A stretch of 64,000 nt of DNA from Bacteroidales bacterium UBA4179 (GCA_002381125.1 DFUT01000024.1:62001-126000); one strand, 5' to 3'. Positions 17,426 to 26,273 are shown, counted from the stretch's first letter. Translations and numbers: made by a program. The notes: generated by a model from the sequence alone, not told the origin.

Positions 17426-17457
17426 GATGTGCAAAAAATCTAAATTCGTCCTATTTC
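17419..17457 (+). promoter_or_regulatory. Inverted repeat spanning the trmD stop and glyA leader
   Basis: GAAATAGGA (17419-17427) and TCCTATTTC (17449-17457) are perfect 9-bp complements around a 21-base loop. The left arm contains the trmD TAG stop. No T run follows, so this is not a standard terminator. It could be a processing or stability element between trmD and glyA. Confidence 0.35.
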
Positions 17458-17471
17458 TCGACAAACTTCCG

Positions 17472-17479
17472 TATTTTTG
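17472..17479 (+). promoter_or_regulatory. -7 element for glyA
   Basis: TATTTTTG fits TAnnTTTG, 26 bases before the glyA ATG, suggesting glyA has its own promoter. No -33 TTG was found at 19-20 bases upstream. Confidence 0.4.
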
Positions 17480-17505
17480 CATTTCATAAAACATAAATAT
17501 ACAAG

Positions 17506-18786
17506 ATGAAGAGAGATTCGTTGGTTTTCGAGATTATCGAAAAAGAGAAGCAGCGTCAGTTGAGAGGTATCGAGCTGATTGCCTCTGAAAATTTTGTTAG
17601 CGACCAGGTGATGGAAGCGATGGGATCGGTGATGACCAATAAATATGCCGAAGGTTATCCCGGCAAAAGATATTACGGCGGTTGCGAGTTTGTGGATATG
17701 ACGGAGCAGCTTGCCATTGACCGATTGAAAAAATTATTCGATGCCGAATGGGTAAACGTGCAGCCACATTCGGGTGCGCAAGCCAATATGGCCGTATTTT
17801 TGGCGTGCCTGAATCCGGGCGATAAATTTCTCGGATTGAGCTTGTCGCATGGCGGGCACCTCTCACACGGTTCGCCTGTAAATTTTTCCGGTATTCTGTT
17901 TCAGCCGTTGGAGTATACGGTGCGTCGTGAGGATCAGCTGATTGATTACGACGAACTTGAAGCCGTTGCCCGCAAAGAACGTCCCAAATTGATTATCGGT
18001 GGAGCGTCGGCTTACTCGCGTGAGTGGGACTATGCCCGTATCAGAAAGGTTGCCGACGAAATCGGGGCTATTTTTATGGTAGACATGGCTCATCCTGCCG
18101 GACTTATTGCTGCCGGATTACTTGAAAATCCGCTTAAGTATGCCCACATCGTGACTTCCACTACACATAAAACGCTTCGCGGTCCTCGTGGAGGTGTAAT
18201 TTTAATGGGAAAAGATTTTGAAAACCCCTGGGGCATTACCACACCCAAGGGCGAAGTGAAAATGATGTCCGCACTTCTCGATTCTGCCGTTTTTCCCGGT
18301 ACGCAGGGCGGTCCTTTGGAGCACGTAATTGCCGCTAAGGCCGTGGCCTTTGGCGAAGCGTTGGACGATTCTTTTAAGGATTACCAGTTGCAAGTGAAAA
18401 AAAATGCGGTAGCTATGGCGCAGGCTTTTATGGATAAAGGATATAAAGTGGTTTCCGGAGGGACGGATAATCATTCTTTGCTGATCGATTTGCGTACGAA
18501 GTTTCCCGATCTCACCGGAAGAGTTGCGGAAGATGCGCTGGTAGGGGCCGACATCACGGCCAATAAGAATATGGTGCCGTATGACGACCGTAGTCCTTTT
18601 CAGACTTCGGGATTGCGTTTCGGCACGCCGGCAATTACCACTCGTGGGTTGGACGAGTCGCTTATGGTTGAGATCGTTGAAATGATCGATGCGGTATTGT
18701 CCGATGTGGACAACGAGAAGACCATTGCTCACGTGCGCAAAAAAGTAAACGACATGATGAAAAAATACCCGCTATTTGCGTGGTAG
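17506..18786 (+). CDS. glyA: Serine hydroxymethyltransferase
   Basis: A PLP enzyme interconverting serine and glycine while charging tetrahydrofolate with a one-carbon unit. It is 426 residues long. The PLP lysine is Lys222 in TTHKTLRGPRGG. IASENFVS (about 25-32), YAEGYPGKRYYGG (48-59) and DMAHPAGL (193-200) are intact. It is followed at once by a strong hairpin terminator, so it is the last gene of its transcript. Confidence 0.98.
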   Translation: MKRDSLVFEIIEKEKQRQLRGIELIASENFVSDQVMEAMGSVMTNKYAEGYPGKRYYGGCEFVDMTEQLAIDRLKKLFDAEWVNVQPHSGAQANMAVFLACLNPGDKFLGLSLSHGGHLSHGSPVNFSGILFQPLEYTVRREDQLIDYDELEAVARKERPKLIIGGASAYSREWDYARIRKVADEIGAIFMVDMAHPAGLIAAGLLENPLKYAHIVTSTTHKTLRGPRGGVILMGKDFENPWGITTPKGEVKMMSALLDSAVFPGTQGGPLEHVIAAKAVAFGEALDDSFKDYQLQVKKNAVAMAQAFMDKGYKVVSGGTDNHSLLIDLRTKFPDLTGRVAEDALVGADITANKNMVPYDDRSPFQTSGLRFGTPAITTRGLDESLMVEIVEMIDAVLSDVDNEKTIAHVRKKVNDMMKKYPLFAW

Positions 18787-18819
18787 CATTTTTGGCTTAT
18801 TTTGTTTTTCATGGAGATG

Positions 18820-18858
18820 AATGGGGAATCCGTTTTTATGGATTCCTCATTCTTTTTG
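18820..18858 (+). terminator. Rho-independent terminator of glyA
   Basis: AATGGGGAATCC (18820-18831) pairs with GGATTCCTCATT (18840-18851) over 12 bp, with a single G-U wobble and an 8-base loop. A T5 run follows at 18853-18857. It begins 34 bases after the glyA stop. Confidence 0.8.
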
Positions 18859-19284
18859 AATATCTTTCTTCATACTCTTTGTTTTGGGCATTTGGGCATT
18901 AGAATCAACAACGTTTTTGTTTGCTCAAATAGGTGAGACAGAAAGGATGGCAATTTTCGATATTCGGGTTAACGAAGTTTTTGTCCGACAAGTGCGTTTT
19001 TGCGGGCTTCTTGTTGCTTATTCTTCGCTCTTCCTTCGCTCCTTGTTCGCTCTTCCTTCGCTTCAAGGCAGGGACGACAACATCGGATTCCGTGAGACCG
19101 GTGTAAAACAAACCTGCCTCTTTGCCGTATTTGAAGCGGGATACAGTGGTGCGGACAGAGCGAACTTCATGCGAGGATGACGCAAGCCTGATGCAAGCAT
19201 GGAGCGAGGATGGTGCAGCCTTGGTACGGCGAAGGTGCAGCGATGATTTTTATCGTGTATCAATAAAATCTCACCTTTTTTATC
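18859..19284. other. Gene-poor stretch with short direct repeats
   Basis: No convincing gene lies between the glyA terminator and the recG promoter region. A 17-bp unit TTCGCTCTTCCTTCGCT occurs at 19024-19040 and again, identical, at 19046-19062. GCGAGGATG occurs at 19171-19179 and 19204-19212, next to further ATGCAAGC/GTGCAG near-repeats. Short open frames on both strands here have no recognisable domain. The composition is more GC-rich than other spacers in the window, so this may be a decayed coding or mobile remnant. Confidence 0.45.
19024..19062. repeat. 17-bp direct repeat, two copies 22 bp apart
   Basis: TTCGCTCTTCCTTCGCT is present twice without mismatch (19024-19040, 19046-19062), separated by five bases. 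Each unit contains TTCGCT twice, so the whole is a small array of TTCGCT words. Confidence 0.8.
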
Positions 19285-19292
19285 TAAGTTTG
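19285..19292 (+). promoter_or_regulatory. -7 element for recG
   Basis: TAAGTTTG fits TAnnTTTG, 35 bases before the recG ATG. No standard -33 TTG is present. Confidence 0.35.
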
Positions 19293-19327
19293 TTGCTTAA
19301 ATCATCGATTTTTCTATCTTTATTCGC

Positions 19328-21424
19328 ATGTCAACGATCCTGCAAACCGATGTGAAATTTGTTCCGGGTGTCGGTCCTAAACGTGCCGAGATGCTGAACA
19401 AGGAGATCGATGTGTTTACCGTCGGCGATTTGCTGCGGTGGTACCCCTATCGTTATATCGACCGCAGCAGGGTGTACTATATTCACGAGATTGACGGTTC
19501 GATGCCGTATATTCAACTCAAAGGGCGCATAACGGCATTCGAAACATTCGGCGAAGGACGTAAGAGACGGTTGGTTGCCCATTTTACCGACGGAACGGGA
19601 TTCGTCGATTTGGTATGGTTTCAAGGAATTCGATACATCGAGAACAGGTATAAAACCAATACCGAATATCTTATTTTTGGTCGACCAACGCTCTTTAACA
19701 ATCGCTGGAACATTGCACATCCCGAGATCAATCCGTATATGAGTGAAACGGATCGTCCCAACGGGTTGGTGGCCATGTATAACACCACCGAAAAAATGAA
19801 GTCGCGCTATCTTAATTCGCGTGCTATGCAGAAGATCATCGAAAGTGCATTCGGCATGATCCGCGAAAGATTGCCCGAGTCGCTTTCGCCCGATGTGGTA
19901 CAGGCTGCACGCGTGATGCCTTTTCATGATGCCATCGAAAACATTCATTTTCCGAAGAATCCGCTATTGTTGCGCGATGCGGAGTATCGATTGAAGTTTG
20001 AAGAATTGTTTTATATTCAATTGAGCATCGTCAGGTATGCGGCCGACCGAAAATCCAAATTAAACGGCTTTGTCTTTAAACGGGTGGGGAAAAACCTGAA
20101 TACTTTTTATAAAAAACACCTGCCTTTTGAGCTGACGAATGCCCAGAAAAGGGTCATCAAGGAAATCCGTCGGGATATGGGTTCCGGAAAACAGATGAAC
20201 CGCCTTTTGCAGGGAGATGTGGGAAGCGGCAAAACCTTGGTGGCGCTTATGAGTATGTTGATTGCGATCGATAACGATTTTCAGACCTGCCTGATGGCGC
20301 CGACCGAAATTCTTGCTTCCCAACATTTTGCCACGTTCAGCGAATTGCTGTCGGATATGGAAGTAAATGTGGCGCTGCTTACAGGCTCGACAAGGAAAAA
20401 AGAGCGTGAATCGATTTTGGAGGAGCTGCAATCGGGCAAAATCGATATTCTCATTGGAACTCATGCGTTGATTGAGGATGTGGTGCAGTTTCAGAATCTC
20501 GGTTTTGTGGTTATTGACGAGCAACATCGCTTTGGCGTGGTGCAACGTGCCAAGTTGTGGAAGAAGAACGATCATCCGCCACATGTACTCGTAATGACGG
20601 CCACGCCCATTCCGCGCACGCTTGCCATGACGGTTTATGGCGATCTCGACGTGTCGGTGATCGATGAATTGCCGCCGGGTCGCAAACCGGTTAAAACCAT
20701 TCATCGCTACGATACGAAACGCGGAGCGTTGCATGCTTTCCTTCGCGATCAGATTCATGCCGGTCGGCAGGTATATGTAGTTTTTCCGTTGATCGAAGAA
20801 AACGAGAACCTCGATTTGCGCAGCCTGGAAGAGGGTTACCTGCACATCAAAGAGTCGTTCCCCGAATTTACCGTTGGCAAGATGCACGGACGCATGAAAC
20901 CTGCCGAAAAAGACGAGGTGATGCGCCGGTTTTTGGCAAACGAGGTGCAGATACTCGTATCTACAACGGTGATCGAGGTTGGCGTGAATGTTCCCAATGC
21001 TTCGGTCATGGTGATCGAAAGTGCCCAGCGTTTCGGGCTGGCACAATTGCATCAGTTGCGCGGAAGGGTAGGGCGAGGTGCCGACCAATCGTATTGCGTT
21101 CTGATTACACCTTATGAATTGTCGGCCGATACGCGCAAGCGCATCGAGATTATGACGGAAACCAACGATGGGTTCTTGATTGCCGAGGCCGATCTGAAGC
21201 TTCGCGGTCCCGGCGATTTGGAGGGTACACAGCAGAGCGGCATTCCTTTTAACCTTAAAATTTCGGATATCGTGCGCGATAACGATATTCTGTTTCGTGC
21301 GCGCGAAATTGCCGAGGGAATCATTGCGAAAGATCCCAATTTGGAACAACCCGAACATTTGGTATTGAGACAACAGCTGAACCGGTTGTCGGGCAATCGG
21401 TACGACTGGGGCAGAATCAGCTAA
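19328..21424 (+). CDS. recG: ATP-dependent DNA helicase RecG
   Basis: A superfamily 2 helicase that remodels stalled replication forks and Holliday junctions. It is 698 residues long, the usual size. The N-terminal wedge/OB domain covers about 1-250 (helix-hairpin motif FVPGVGPKRAEML at 11-23). Walker A is GDVGSGKT (296-303). The Walker B variant is DEQH (397-400), followed by the MTATPIPRTLAMT motif III block. The RecG signature QLRGRVGRG lies near 577. The gene is convergent with the CE15 esterase gene 22 bases away. Confidence 0.97.
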   Translation: MSTILQTDVKFVPGVGPKRAEMLNKEIDVFTVGDLLRWYPYRYIDRSRVYYIHEIDGSMPYIQLKGRITAFETFGEGRKRRLVAHFTDGTGFVDLVWFQGIRYIENRYKTNTEYLIFGRPTLFNNRWNIAHPEINPYMSETDRPNGLVAMYNTTEKMKSRYLNSRAMQKIIESAFGMIRERLPESLSPDVVQAARVMPFHDAIENIHFPKNPLLLRDAEYRLKFEELFYIQLSIVRYAADRKSKLNGFVFKRVGKNLNTFYKKHLPFELTNAQKRVIKEIRRDMGSGKQMNRLLQGDVGSGKTLVALMSMLIAIDNDFQTCLMAPTEILASQHFATFSELLSDMEVNVALLTGSTRKKERESILEELQSGKIDILIGTHALIEDVVQFQNLGFVVIDEQHRFGVVQRAKLWKKNDHPPHVLVMTATPIPRTLAMTVYGDLDVSVIDELPPGRKPVKTIHRYDTKRGALHAFLRDQIHAGRQVYVVFPLIEENENLDLRSLEEGYLHIKESFPEFTVGKMHGRMKPAEKDEVMRRFLANEVQILVSTTVIEVGVNVPNASVMVIESAQRFGLAQLHQLRGRVGRGADQSYCVLITPYELSADTRKRIEIMTETNDGFLIAEADLKLRGPGDLEGTQQSGIPFNLKISDIVRDNDILFRAREIAEGIIAKDPNLEQPEHLVLRQQLNRLSGNRYDWGRIS

Positions 21425-21446
21425 CCTCCCCCTCTCCTTGCTCCTT

Positions 21447-22736
21447 TTATTTGTTCAAGAGCTGTTTGTTTGCCCATTTAATGTATTGCTCCCAGTCGAA
21501 ATCGGTCACATCGTGTTCACCGCTTCGGATGTGGTATGCCACCGTATTGTGAATAGGTTGGTTGACAGGCGGCATTTCTTGTGAGGAGATTCCTTTTTTT
21601 CCAAAAAGTTCGTAAACCGGCGTAGCAAAATAAGCAGCTAAAAATTCTCCCCGCGGGTCGGCCCAGAGATCCTTTTCGGCACTTGCTACGTAAACAGGGC
21701 GTGGCGCTATAAGGGCAATTAGTTCGTGTTGATCCACGGGAAGTGCATCTTCGTTATCGTTGTATTTGTTGAAATTTTTGCAAAACCAATGCGGAAAAGC
21801 CGTGTTGATGCGTGCTATTGTTTCTCCAAACCGTCTTTTCGAAAGCGCTGCCCCACCACATCCCGAATTATTGGAAATGACGGCAGAAAAACGTTCATCT
21901 TGTGCTCCTGCCCAAAGTGCGGTTTTACCCAACCGCGAATGTCCAAAAACAATAACCTTTGATGCATCCACATCTTTATCTTGTTCAAAATAATCCATTG
22001 CACGACTCAATCCCCATGCCCAGGCGGAGATAGCGCCCCATTCGTCGGCAGCAGGGATTTGTTGATCTTCAACATAGCAAAAAGGATGTATTCCGTCTGA
22101 AAAATCGTCTCTGTCAGGGTCAACCTCACAATAAAAAATTGTAGCCAACCCATAACCGGCATGAATAATTTTTTCAACCGGCCACCGATTGGCGCGAACC
22201 CCGCGTGATGCTTCCGTCAATTGATGATTGACGATTCCCAACGATTCGTTGTTTCGTGTCCATGCAGGGGAAATCAGAACATTCGGATCGTTGGTAATTG
22301 TATGATTGCCGTAAAAATTATATCCTAAGAATAAGGGGGCTTTTTCTATTTCCTTGGGTAAATACATTAAGATAGTGAAGCGAAGTGCATGATTGTCTTT
22401 TTTGAAAATAAGATCAACCTGTTTGCGGCAGGCTTTGCCATCGAGTGCATGGTCGCTTTGTTCTACTACTTCCCATTGGTGAACAGGAATTTTGCACGGC
22501 ACTTTTCCATACACGTTTTCGGAAAAAAACGCAAGCAATTCGGGTCTGCGTTCCTTGATCCATTTGCCGGGGGTTTTTATTTTTTTGCCTGCGAATGTTG
22601 TTAAAGGATCAGGCAATTCGAATTTCGGAACTTTGTTTTCATCATAGTTGGGCTCCGATTGAGGGACAATTTGCCCAAAAATTACGAGGAAAGTCGACAA
22701 CAATACCAATGTGAGAATAATAAATCGTGTCGTCAT
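21447..22736 (-). CDS. CE15-type carbohydrate esterase (glucuronoyl-esterase-like), secreted
   Basis: A 429-residue exported alpha/beta hydrolase with a signal peptide ending about residue 21. The nucleophile elbow is GHSRLGKTALWAGAQD (Ser267), followed by SNNSGCGGAALSKRRFGET, a pattern characteristic of bacterial CE15. His408 (SGEHDVTDFDW) is the catalytic base candidate, with an acid around 354-360. CE15 enzymes cleave esters between lignin alcohols and glucuronic acid on xylan, and some bacterial members take other uronate esters. No xylanase or SusCD pair is adjacent, so it is not in an obvious polysaccharide locus. Upstream on its strand is the 0.8-kb gene desert. Confidence 0.83.
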   Translation of the reverse strand: MTTRFIILTLVLLSTFLVIFGQIVPQSEPNYDENKVPKFELPDPLTTFAGKKIKTPGKWIKERRPELLAFFSENVYGKVPCKIPVHQWEVVEQSDHALDGKACRKQVDLIFKKDNHALRFTILMYLPKEIEKAPLFLGYNFYGNHTITNDPNVLISPAWTRNNESLGIVNHQLTEASRGVRANRWPVEKIIHAGYGLATIFYCEVDPDRDDFSDGIHPFCYVEDQQIPAADEWGAISAWAWGLSRAMDYFEQDKDVDASKVIVFGHSRLGKTALWAGAQDERFSAVISNNSGCGGAALSKRRFGETIARINTAFPHWFCKNFNKYNDNEDALPVDQHELIALIAPRPVYVASAEKDLWADPRGEFLAAYFATPVYELFGKKGISSQEMPPVNQPIHNTVAYHIRSGEHDVTDFDWEQYIKWANKQLLNK

Positions 22737-23090
22737 AATGAAAAGGATGAATGATTTTGCTTTCTGAATCCGAAAAGTACTATTTTCGGGGAGATTTTCA
22801 AAGTTTTGTAACCGAATAATTGGGAAATATCATTCGCAATGTTGTACTTCTATTTTAAACTTACGTGAATTCGGTCAACGAGTTAAACCGGGGTTTTGGT
22901 GTTTATTGAAATATTCCCGAGAGGGGTTAAAATAATTTTGGTGTGCACAAAAGGTTTATTATTCCTTTATCGGATTTTTCGGCAGAAACGAAGCAAAATT
23001 TCATCTTTTATCGGAAAACAGGGGCAGCGTGCACGAAAATTGTATCGTGTTTCGGAAAACGTGTGTTAATAATAACTAACTAAATTCTTC

Positions 23091-23112
23091 CGTCGGAAAA
23101 TCCGACGGGGGC
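23091..23112. repeat. Palindromic repeat, copy 1
   Basis: CGTCGGAAAATCCGACG is a perfect 7-bp inverted repeat around AAA, followed by GGGG, one variable base and TAAAAAAA. The same 21-base core recurs at 23257. Confidence 0.75.
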
Positions 23113-23256
23113 TAAAAAAAATAATATCCTATCTCTGAAATTCCGATGGTTGTAATTTGCGTTTTTTAACTCGGGAATAGCTTTATTTCACTAGTAAATC
23201 GGTTTCCTTTGTTAAGGGATGTTATTAGGATGGGGGTAAATCAAAATTTTTATATT

Positions 23257-23278
23257 CGTCGGAAAATCCGACGGGGGA
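23257..23278. repeat. Palindromic repeat, copy 2
   Basis: It is identical to copy 1 through the palindrome and the G run, differing only at the base before TAAAAAAA. A third half copy, CGTCGGAAAAC, starts at 23297. Copies 1 and 2 are 166 bases apart in the same orientation. Confidence 0.75.
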
Positions 23279-23467
23279 TAAAAAAAATTTCATTGTCGTC
23301 GGAAAACCATAAAATACGTTGTTCAGTAATGAAAAATTTTTTTGTCTTTTGACGGACAGGAAGGATCAATTCATTGGAAAAAGAAGAGGAAATCCGATCT
23401 TTTCATTCACGAAAAAATACGAAAATCCTCTACTTCAATTTCAAAAGCCATGCGTGAGTTTACTCCG

Positions 23468-23510
23468 AAAAATCTATTTCATGATTTTATGATTTCTAAA
23501 ATAGATTTTT
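23468..23510 (-). terminator. Inverted repeat after the TonB-receptor gene
   Basis: AAAAATCTATTT (23468-23479) and AAATAGATTTTT (23499-23510) form a perfect 12-bp A-T-rich stem around a 19-base loop, 60 bases past the receptor stop. It lacks a following U run outside the stem on the minus strand, so its terminator function is uncertain. It may simply protect the mRNA 3' end. Confidence 0.4.
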
Positions 23511-23569
23511 AAAAGGCACTCATGTTTTATAGTCGGATTTTTAAGAAATAAAAATCGATTTATGCGGCT

Positions 23570-25624
23570 TTAGTGTGTTGTATAACTCACGCCGGCAGTG
23601 AACCAAAAACCGGGTTGGGGTACATTGCCCAAATCGATGTATGAGGTATCGAATATGTTGTTGGCATTGGCGAAGAAACGGAAATGTTTCATCGTGTAAT
23701 CTACTTTGATATCCAACACCGAAAAGGGTTTGTATGTGACTTTTTCTGCAGGTTTTTGATCTACATATTGTACGTACGATCCTACACGGTCTTGCCAGCG
23801 GAAATTCCAACTCACGGAAAGGTTTTTTACGATTTCGTGATAAAGGGTTGCCGTGAATTTATGTCGTAAATGGTTAAGGGTGTAGTTCGATATCAGTTCA
23901 TCTTCCACCAGATTCTGATGCAAATAGGTATAGCCTAATCGGAATTTTTTGAATGGTTGATGATTGCCAAACCACTCCCGCAAATTGAGCGAAAGATTGG
24001 TTTCGATGCCCTTTTTATTGATTCGGGAATGATTTCTCGATTCCCACAGGGCGTCGGGATCGGGTTTTACCCAGTCGATCAGGCTGTCGCCCCGCATGTA
24101 GAATGCCGATGCTTCCGCATTTACGATGCGGTTTCTGTATTTGATGCCGGTTTCCCATGCTTGTGAGCGTTCGGCTTCCAGATCGGTATTGCCGGTGTGG
24201 GTTGCGGTGGTATAATACAGTTCAGTGAACGTGGGCATGCGTGTTGCCTTGTTCCACGAAGCATAGATGCTTACAGAATTGCTTGGTCGAAACGATGCGT
24301 TGACGGCCGGATAGAAGGTAAATTTATCGACAATGGCCGTATTGTGATTCAGCAATCCACCGAGCGATAAGGTAAATTTGTTGGTTACGAAACTGTGTTC
24401 GGCAAAATAACTGATGTTGGTACGGCTATCGGATTTGGTGTATTTTCCGATGGGTTCATTCATGGGCTTTCCCAACACATTACTGAGGATACTTTCGTTG
24501 CGGAACTCGCCGCCGAAACTTGTAATGCCCCATGCCGAGGCATATTGCATAGTAAGATTGGCACCGAAAACATCGCTTCGGTGATAGTTGTGACCGGTGT
24601 ACCAGTCGGGGATGCCGGGTGTTCCATCGCGAAAGAGTTGGAAACAGTCGTAATGCCTGTTCCAGTAAAGTACGGGAACAACTTTCAGTTGTCCGTTGGT
24701 TTCCCCTTTTATCGATGCGAAAATGGTTTCCGTGTCGTCGAACTGATTGGGATAAGCTGCTGTGTAAAACGTATTGGCTCCGTAATCTTTGTCGTTGTAT
24801 CCCAATTGGAGATCGAGCGTGTTGTTTTTTATGTTGAACCGGCTTTGCCATAACACGTTTAGTAGCTGATAATCGCTGTTGGCAATGTATCCGTCGGAGC
24901 GATCATACCCTGCGGATAATTGGTGTACGGCCGAGGGGGTTTTCAATGCGCCGCGTGCTTCGACACCAAAAAGCCCGTACATACCTCCTTCTGTTTTGGC
25001 ATACGCGTTTGAAAGCGTGTCTTTTTTGGTGATAATGTTGATTCCCCCTGCGAAAGCCCCGGCACCATAGGCCAACGATGCAGGTCCTTGGATGATTTCG
25101 ATGCGTTCGATGTCTGAAAGATTGAGGGGAATGTCGAAACTGTAGTGTCCGGTTTGAGGATTGGTAAGGTTAATTCCGTTGAGAAGAATGGCGGTTTGAT
25201 CGAATGATCCGCCGCGAAGTGAAATGTCCGCCTGTACGCCGTGCGGTCCGCGTTGCAGGACATCAACTCCTGCCACATAATTTAGAAGATCTTCCGTACT
25301 TCGGACGGGCGCAGCCTCAATGTCTTGTTGTGTAATGATGGTGACCTGCTTGGCTGCTTGACTCAATGGCAGGTCGGTCTTTGAAGCGGTGACCACCACC
25401 TCGTCCAGTTCTTGCAACAGCACGCTGTCGGTAGAGGTTTCGATACGGGTTCGTTCAACAGGGTTTACCGAAGCCGAATGGGCATTCATTAATGCACATC
25501 CCGAAAGTACCCCGATGCTCACTACTTTGTGCAGGCTGTTAAAAACGCTGTACGATTTTCGGGCAAATCGCTTAAAACGAAATGCCTTTAACGAAGTTGA
25601 TTTTGATTGTTTTTGTTTGTTCAT
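23570..25624 (-). CDS. TonB-dependent outer-membrane receptor (BtuB/siderophore-type)
   Basis: About 684 residues. An N-terminal export region precedes a TonB-box-like ELDEVVVTASK, the plug (RSTEDLLNYVAGVDVLQRG, then ISLRGGSFDQTAILLNG and IEIIQGPASLAYGAGAFAGG) and a barrel of about 22 strands ending near FWFTAGVSYTTH. I chose the ATG at 25624; a longer in-frame reading to 26029 would lie within rsmD and adds no signal-like sequence. It has no SusD partner and no carboxypeptidase-like extension, so it fits a vitamin B12 or siderophore receptor. No cobalamin riboswitch fits in the 112-base upstream gap, so the ligand remains open. Confidence 0.85.
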   Translation of the reverse strand: MNKQKQSKSTSLKAFRFKRFARKSYSVFNSLHKVVSIGVLSGCALMNAHSASVNPVERTRIETSTDSVLLQELDEVVVTASKTDLPLSQAAKQVTIITQQDIEAAPVRSTEDLLNYVAGVDVLQRGPHGVQADISLRGGSFDQTAILLNGINLTNPQTGHYSFDIPLNLSDIERIEIIQGPASLAYGAGAFAGGINIITKKDTLSNAYAKTEGGMYGLFGVEARGALKTPSAVHQLSAGYDRSDGYIANSDYQLLNVLWQSRFNIKNNTLDLQLGYNDKDYGANTFYTAAYPNQFDDTETIFASIKGETNGQLKVVPVLYWNRHYDCFQLFRDGTPGIPDWYTGHNYHRSDVFGANLTMQYASAWGITSFGGEFRNESILSNVLGKPMNEPIGKYTKSDSRTNISYFAEHSFVTNKFTLSLGGLLNHNTAIVDKFTFYPAVNASFRPSNSVSIYASWNKATRMPTFTELYYTTATHTGNTDLEAERSQAWETGIKYRNRIVNAEASAFYMRGDSLIDWVKPDPDALWESRNHSRINKKGIETNLSLNLREWFGNHQPFKKFRLGYTYLHQNLVEDELISNYTLNHLRHKFTATLYHEIVKNLSVSWNFRWQDRVGSYVQYVDQKPAEKVTYKPFSVLDIKVDYTMKHFRFFANANNIFDTSYIDLGNVPQPGFWFTAGVSYTTH

Positions 25625-25650
25625 AATGATATAATTTAGAAAATACGGGG

Positions 25651-25658
25651 CAAAAATA
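25651..25658 (-). promoter_or_regulatory. -7 element for the TonB-receptor gene
   Basis: On the minus strand the sequence reads TATTTTTG, fitting TAnnTTTG, about 27 bases upstream of the start at 25624. A minus-strand TTG lies 26 bases further up, beyond the ideal spacing. Confidence 0.4.
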
Positions 25659-25736
25659 CACTTAAAAATTGAATTGCGGGGTATCAATTGATGATTTTTT
25701 TTTTGCCTGAATGGCGAATAAAAAGGATTTGTCTTT

Positions 25737-26273
25737 TTATTTGTTTTCGAAAATGGAGAAATGAACCCGACCGTATTTTCGTTCTTCTTTGAAAAAAGGC
25801 AAATGCGAGAAATGGTGTTTATCAGAGTGTTCCATGATAAAAATGCCTTCGGGTTTGAGCAGATTATTTTCGATAATAAGGGTAGGAATGGTATCGACTG
25901 TGGGCAAATCATAAGGGGGATCGGCAAAAATGAGATCGAATTTCTCTTTACATGATGCAACGAATTTAAAAACATCGGCGTGGATAGGGAACAATTCGAT
26001 GGCACCCAGTGTTTTTTTTGTTTTGACAATAAAATTGTAATAATTTCGGCTCATCTCTACACTCACTACCCGTGGGCATCCGCGCGATACCATTTCCAGC
26101 GCAATGCTTCCGGTTCCCGAAAAAAGGTCGAGTGCCGTGGTTTCTTCCCATTCCAGGAGATTGTTTATAACATCAAAAAGCCCTTCTTTCGCAAAATCGG
26201 TAGTGGGTCTTGCTTTTAGAGCAGGAGATACATGGATTCGCCGTGATTTGTATTTTCCGCTGATTATTCGCAT
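25737..26273 (-). CDS. rsmD: 16S rRNA (guanine-966-N2)-methyltransferase
   Basis: A 178-residue class I methyltransferase modifying G966 of 16S rRNA. It starts MRIISGKYKSRRI, as RsmD does. The SAM loop is DLFSGTGSIALEMVSRG (about 49-65) and the catalytic motif IV is FADPPYDLP. Its start overlaps the end of the DUF3822 gene by ten bases, indicating one transcript. The common partner coaD is not adjacent. Confidence 0.95.
   Translation of the reverse strand: MRIISGKYKSRRIHVSPALKARPTTDFAKEGLFDVINNLLEWEETTALDLFSGTGSIALEMVSRGCPRVVSVEMSRNYYNFIVKTKKTLGAIELFPIHADVFKFVASCKEKFDLIFADPPYDLPTVDTIPTLIIENNLLKPEGIFIMEHSDKHHFSHLPFFKEERKYGRVHFSIFENK

Larger units (their letters stand above)
22737..23569. other. 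0.8-kb gene desert with recurring motifs
   Basis: I see no gene between the TonB-receptor stop and the CE15 esterase start, both read on the minus strand. The stretch holds five copies of TCGGAAAA on the plus strand (23011, 23052, 23093, 23259, 23299). It also holds about four copies of a G4-5-n-TAAA motif (near 22922, 23106, 23231, 23271). Two identical palindromes are listed separately, and a 12-bp inverted repeat lies near the receptor stop. The motif density suggests a repeat family, a structured leader or a dead insertion. Confidence 0.5.

Noticed and set aside
18884..19180. Plus-strand open frame of 98 codons and overlapping minus-strand frames in the glyA-recG spacer
   Set aside because: No recognisable domain, direct repeats throughout and no ribosome-binding context. 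Reported as a repeat region instead of a gene.
20060..21373. 437-codon minus-strand frame opposite recG
   Set aside because: Antisense shadow of a well-conserved gene; the translation shows no family features.
23091..23306. CRISPR array made of the CGTCGGAAAATCCGACG repeats
   Set aside because: Only two full copies, 166 bases apart, without regular spacers and without cas genes in the window.
25625..25736. Cobalamin riboswitch upstream of the TonB receptor
   Set aside because: The gap is only 112 bases and I see no B12-box-like sequence.
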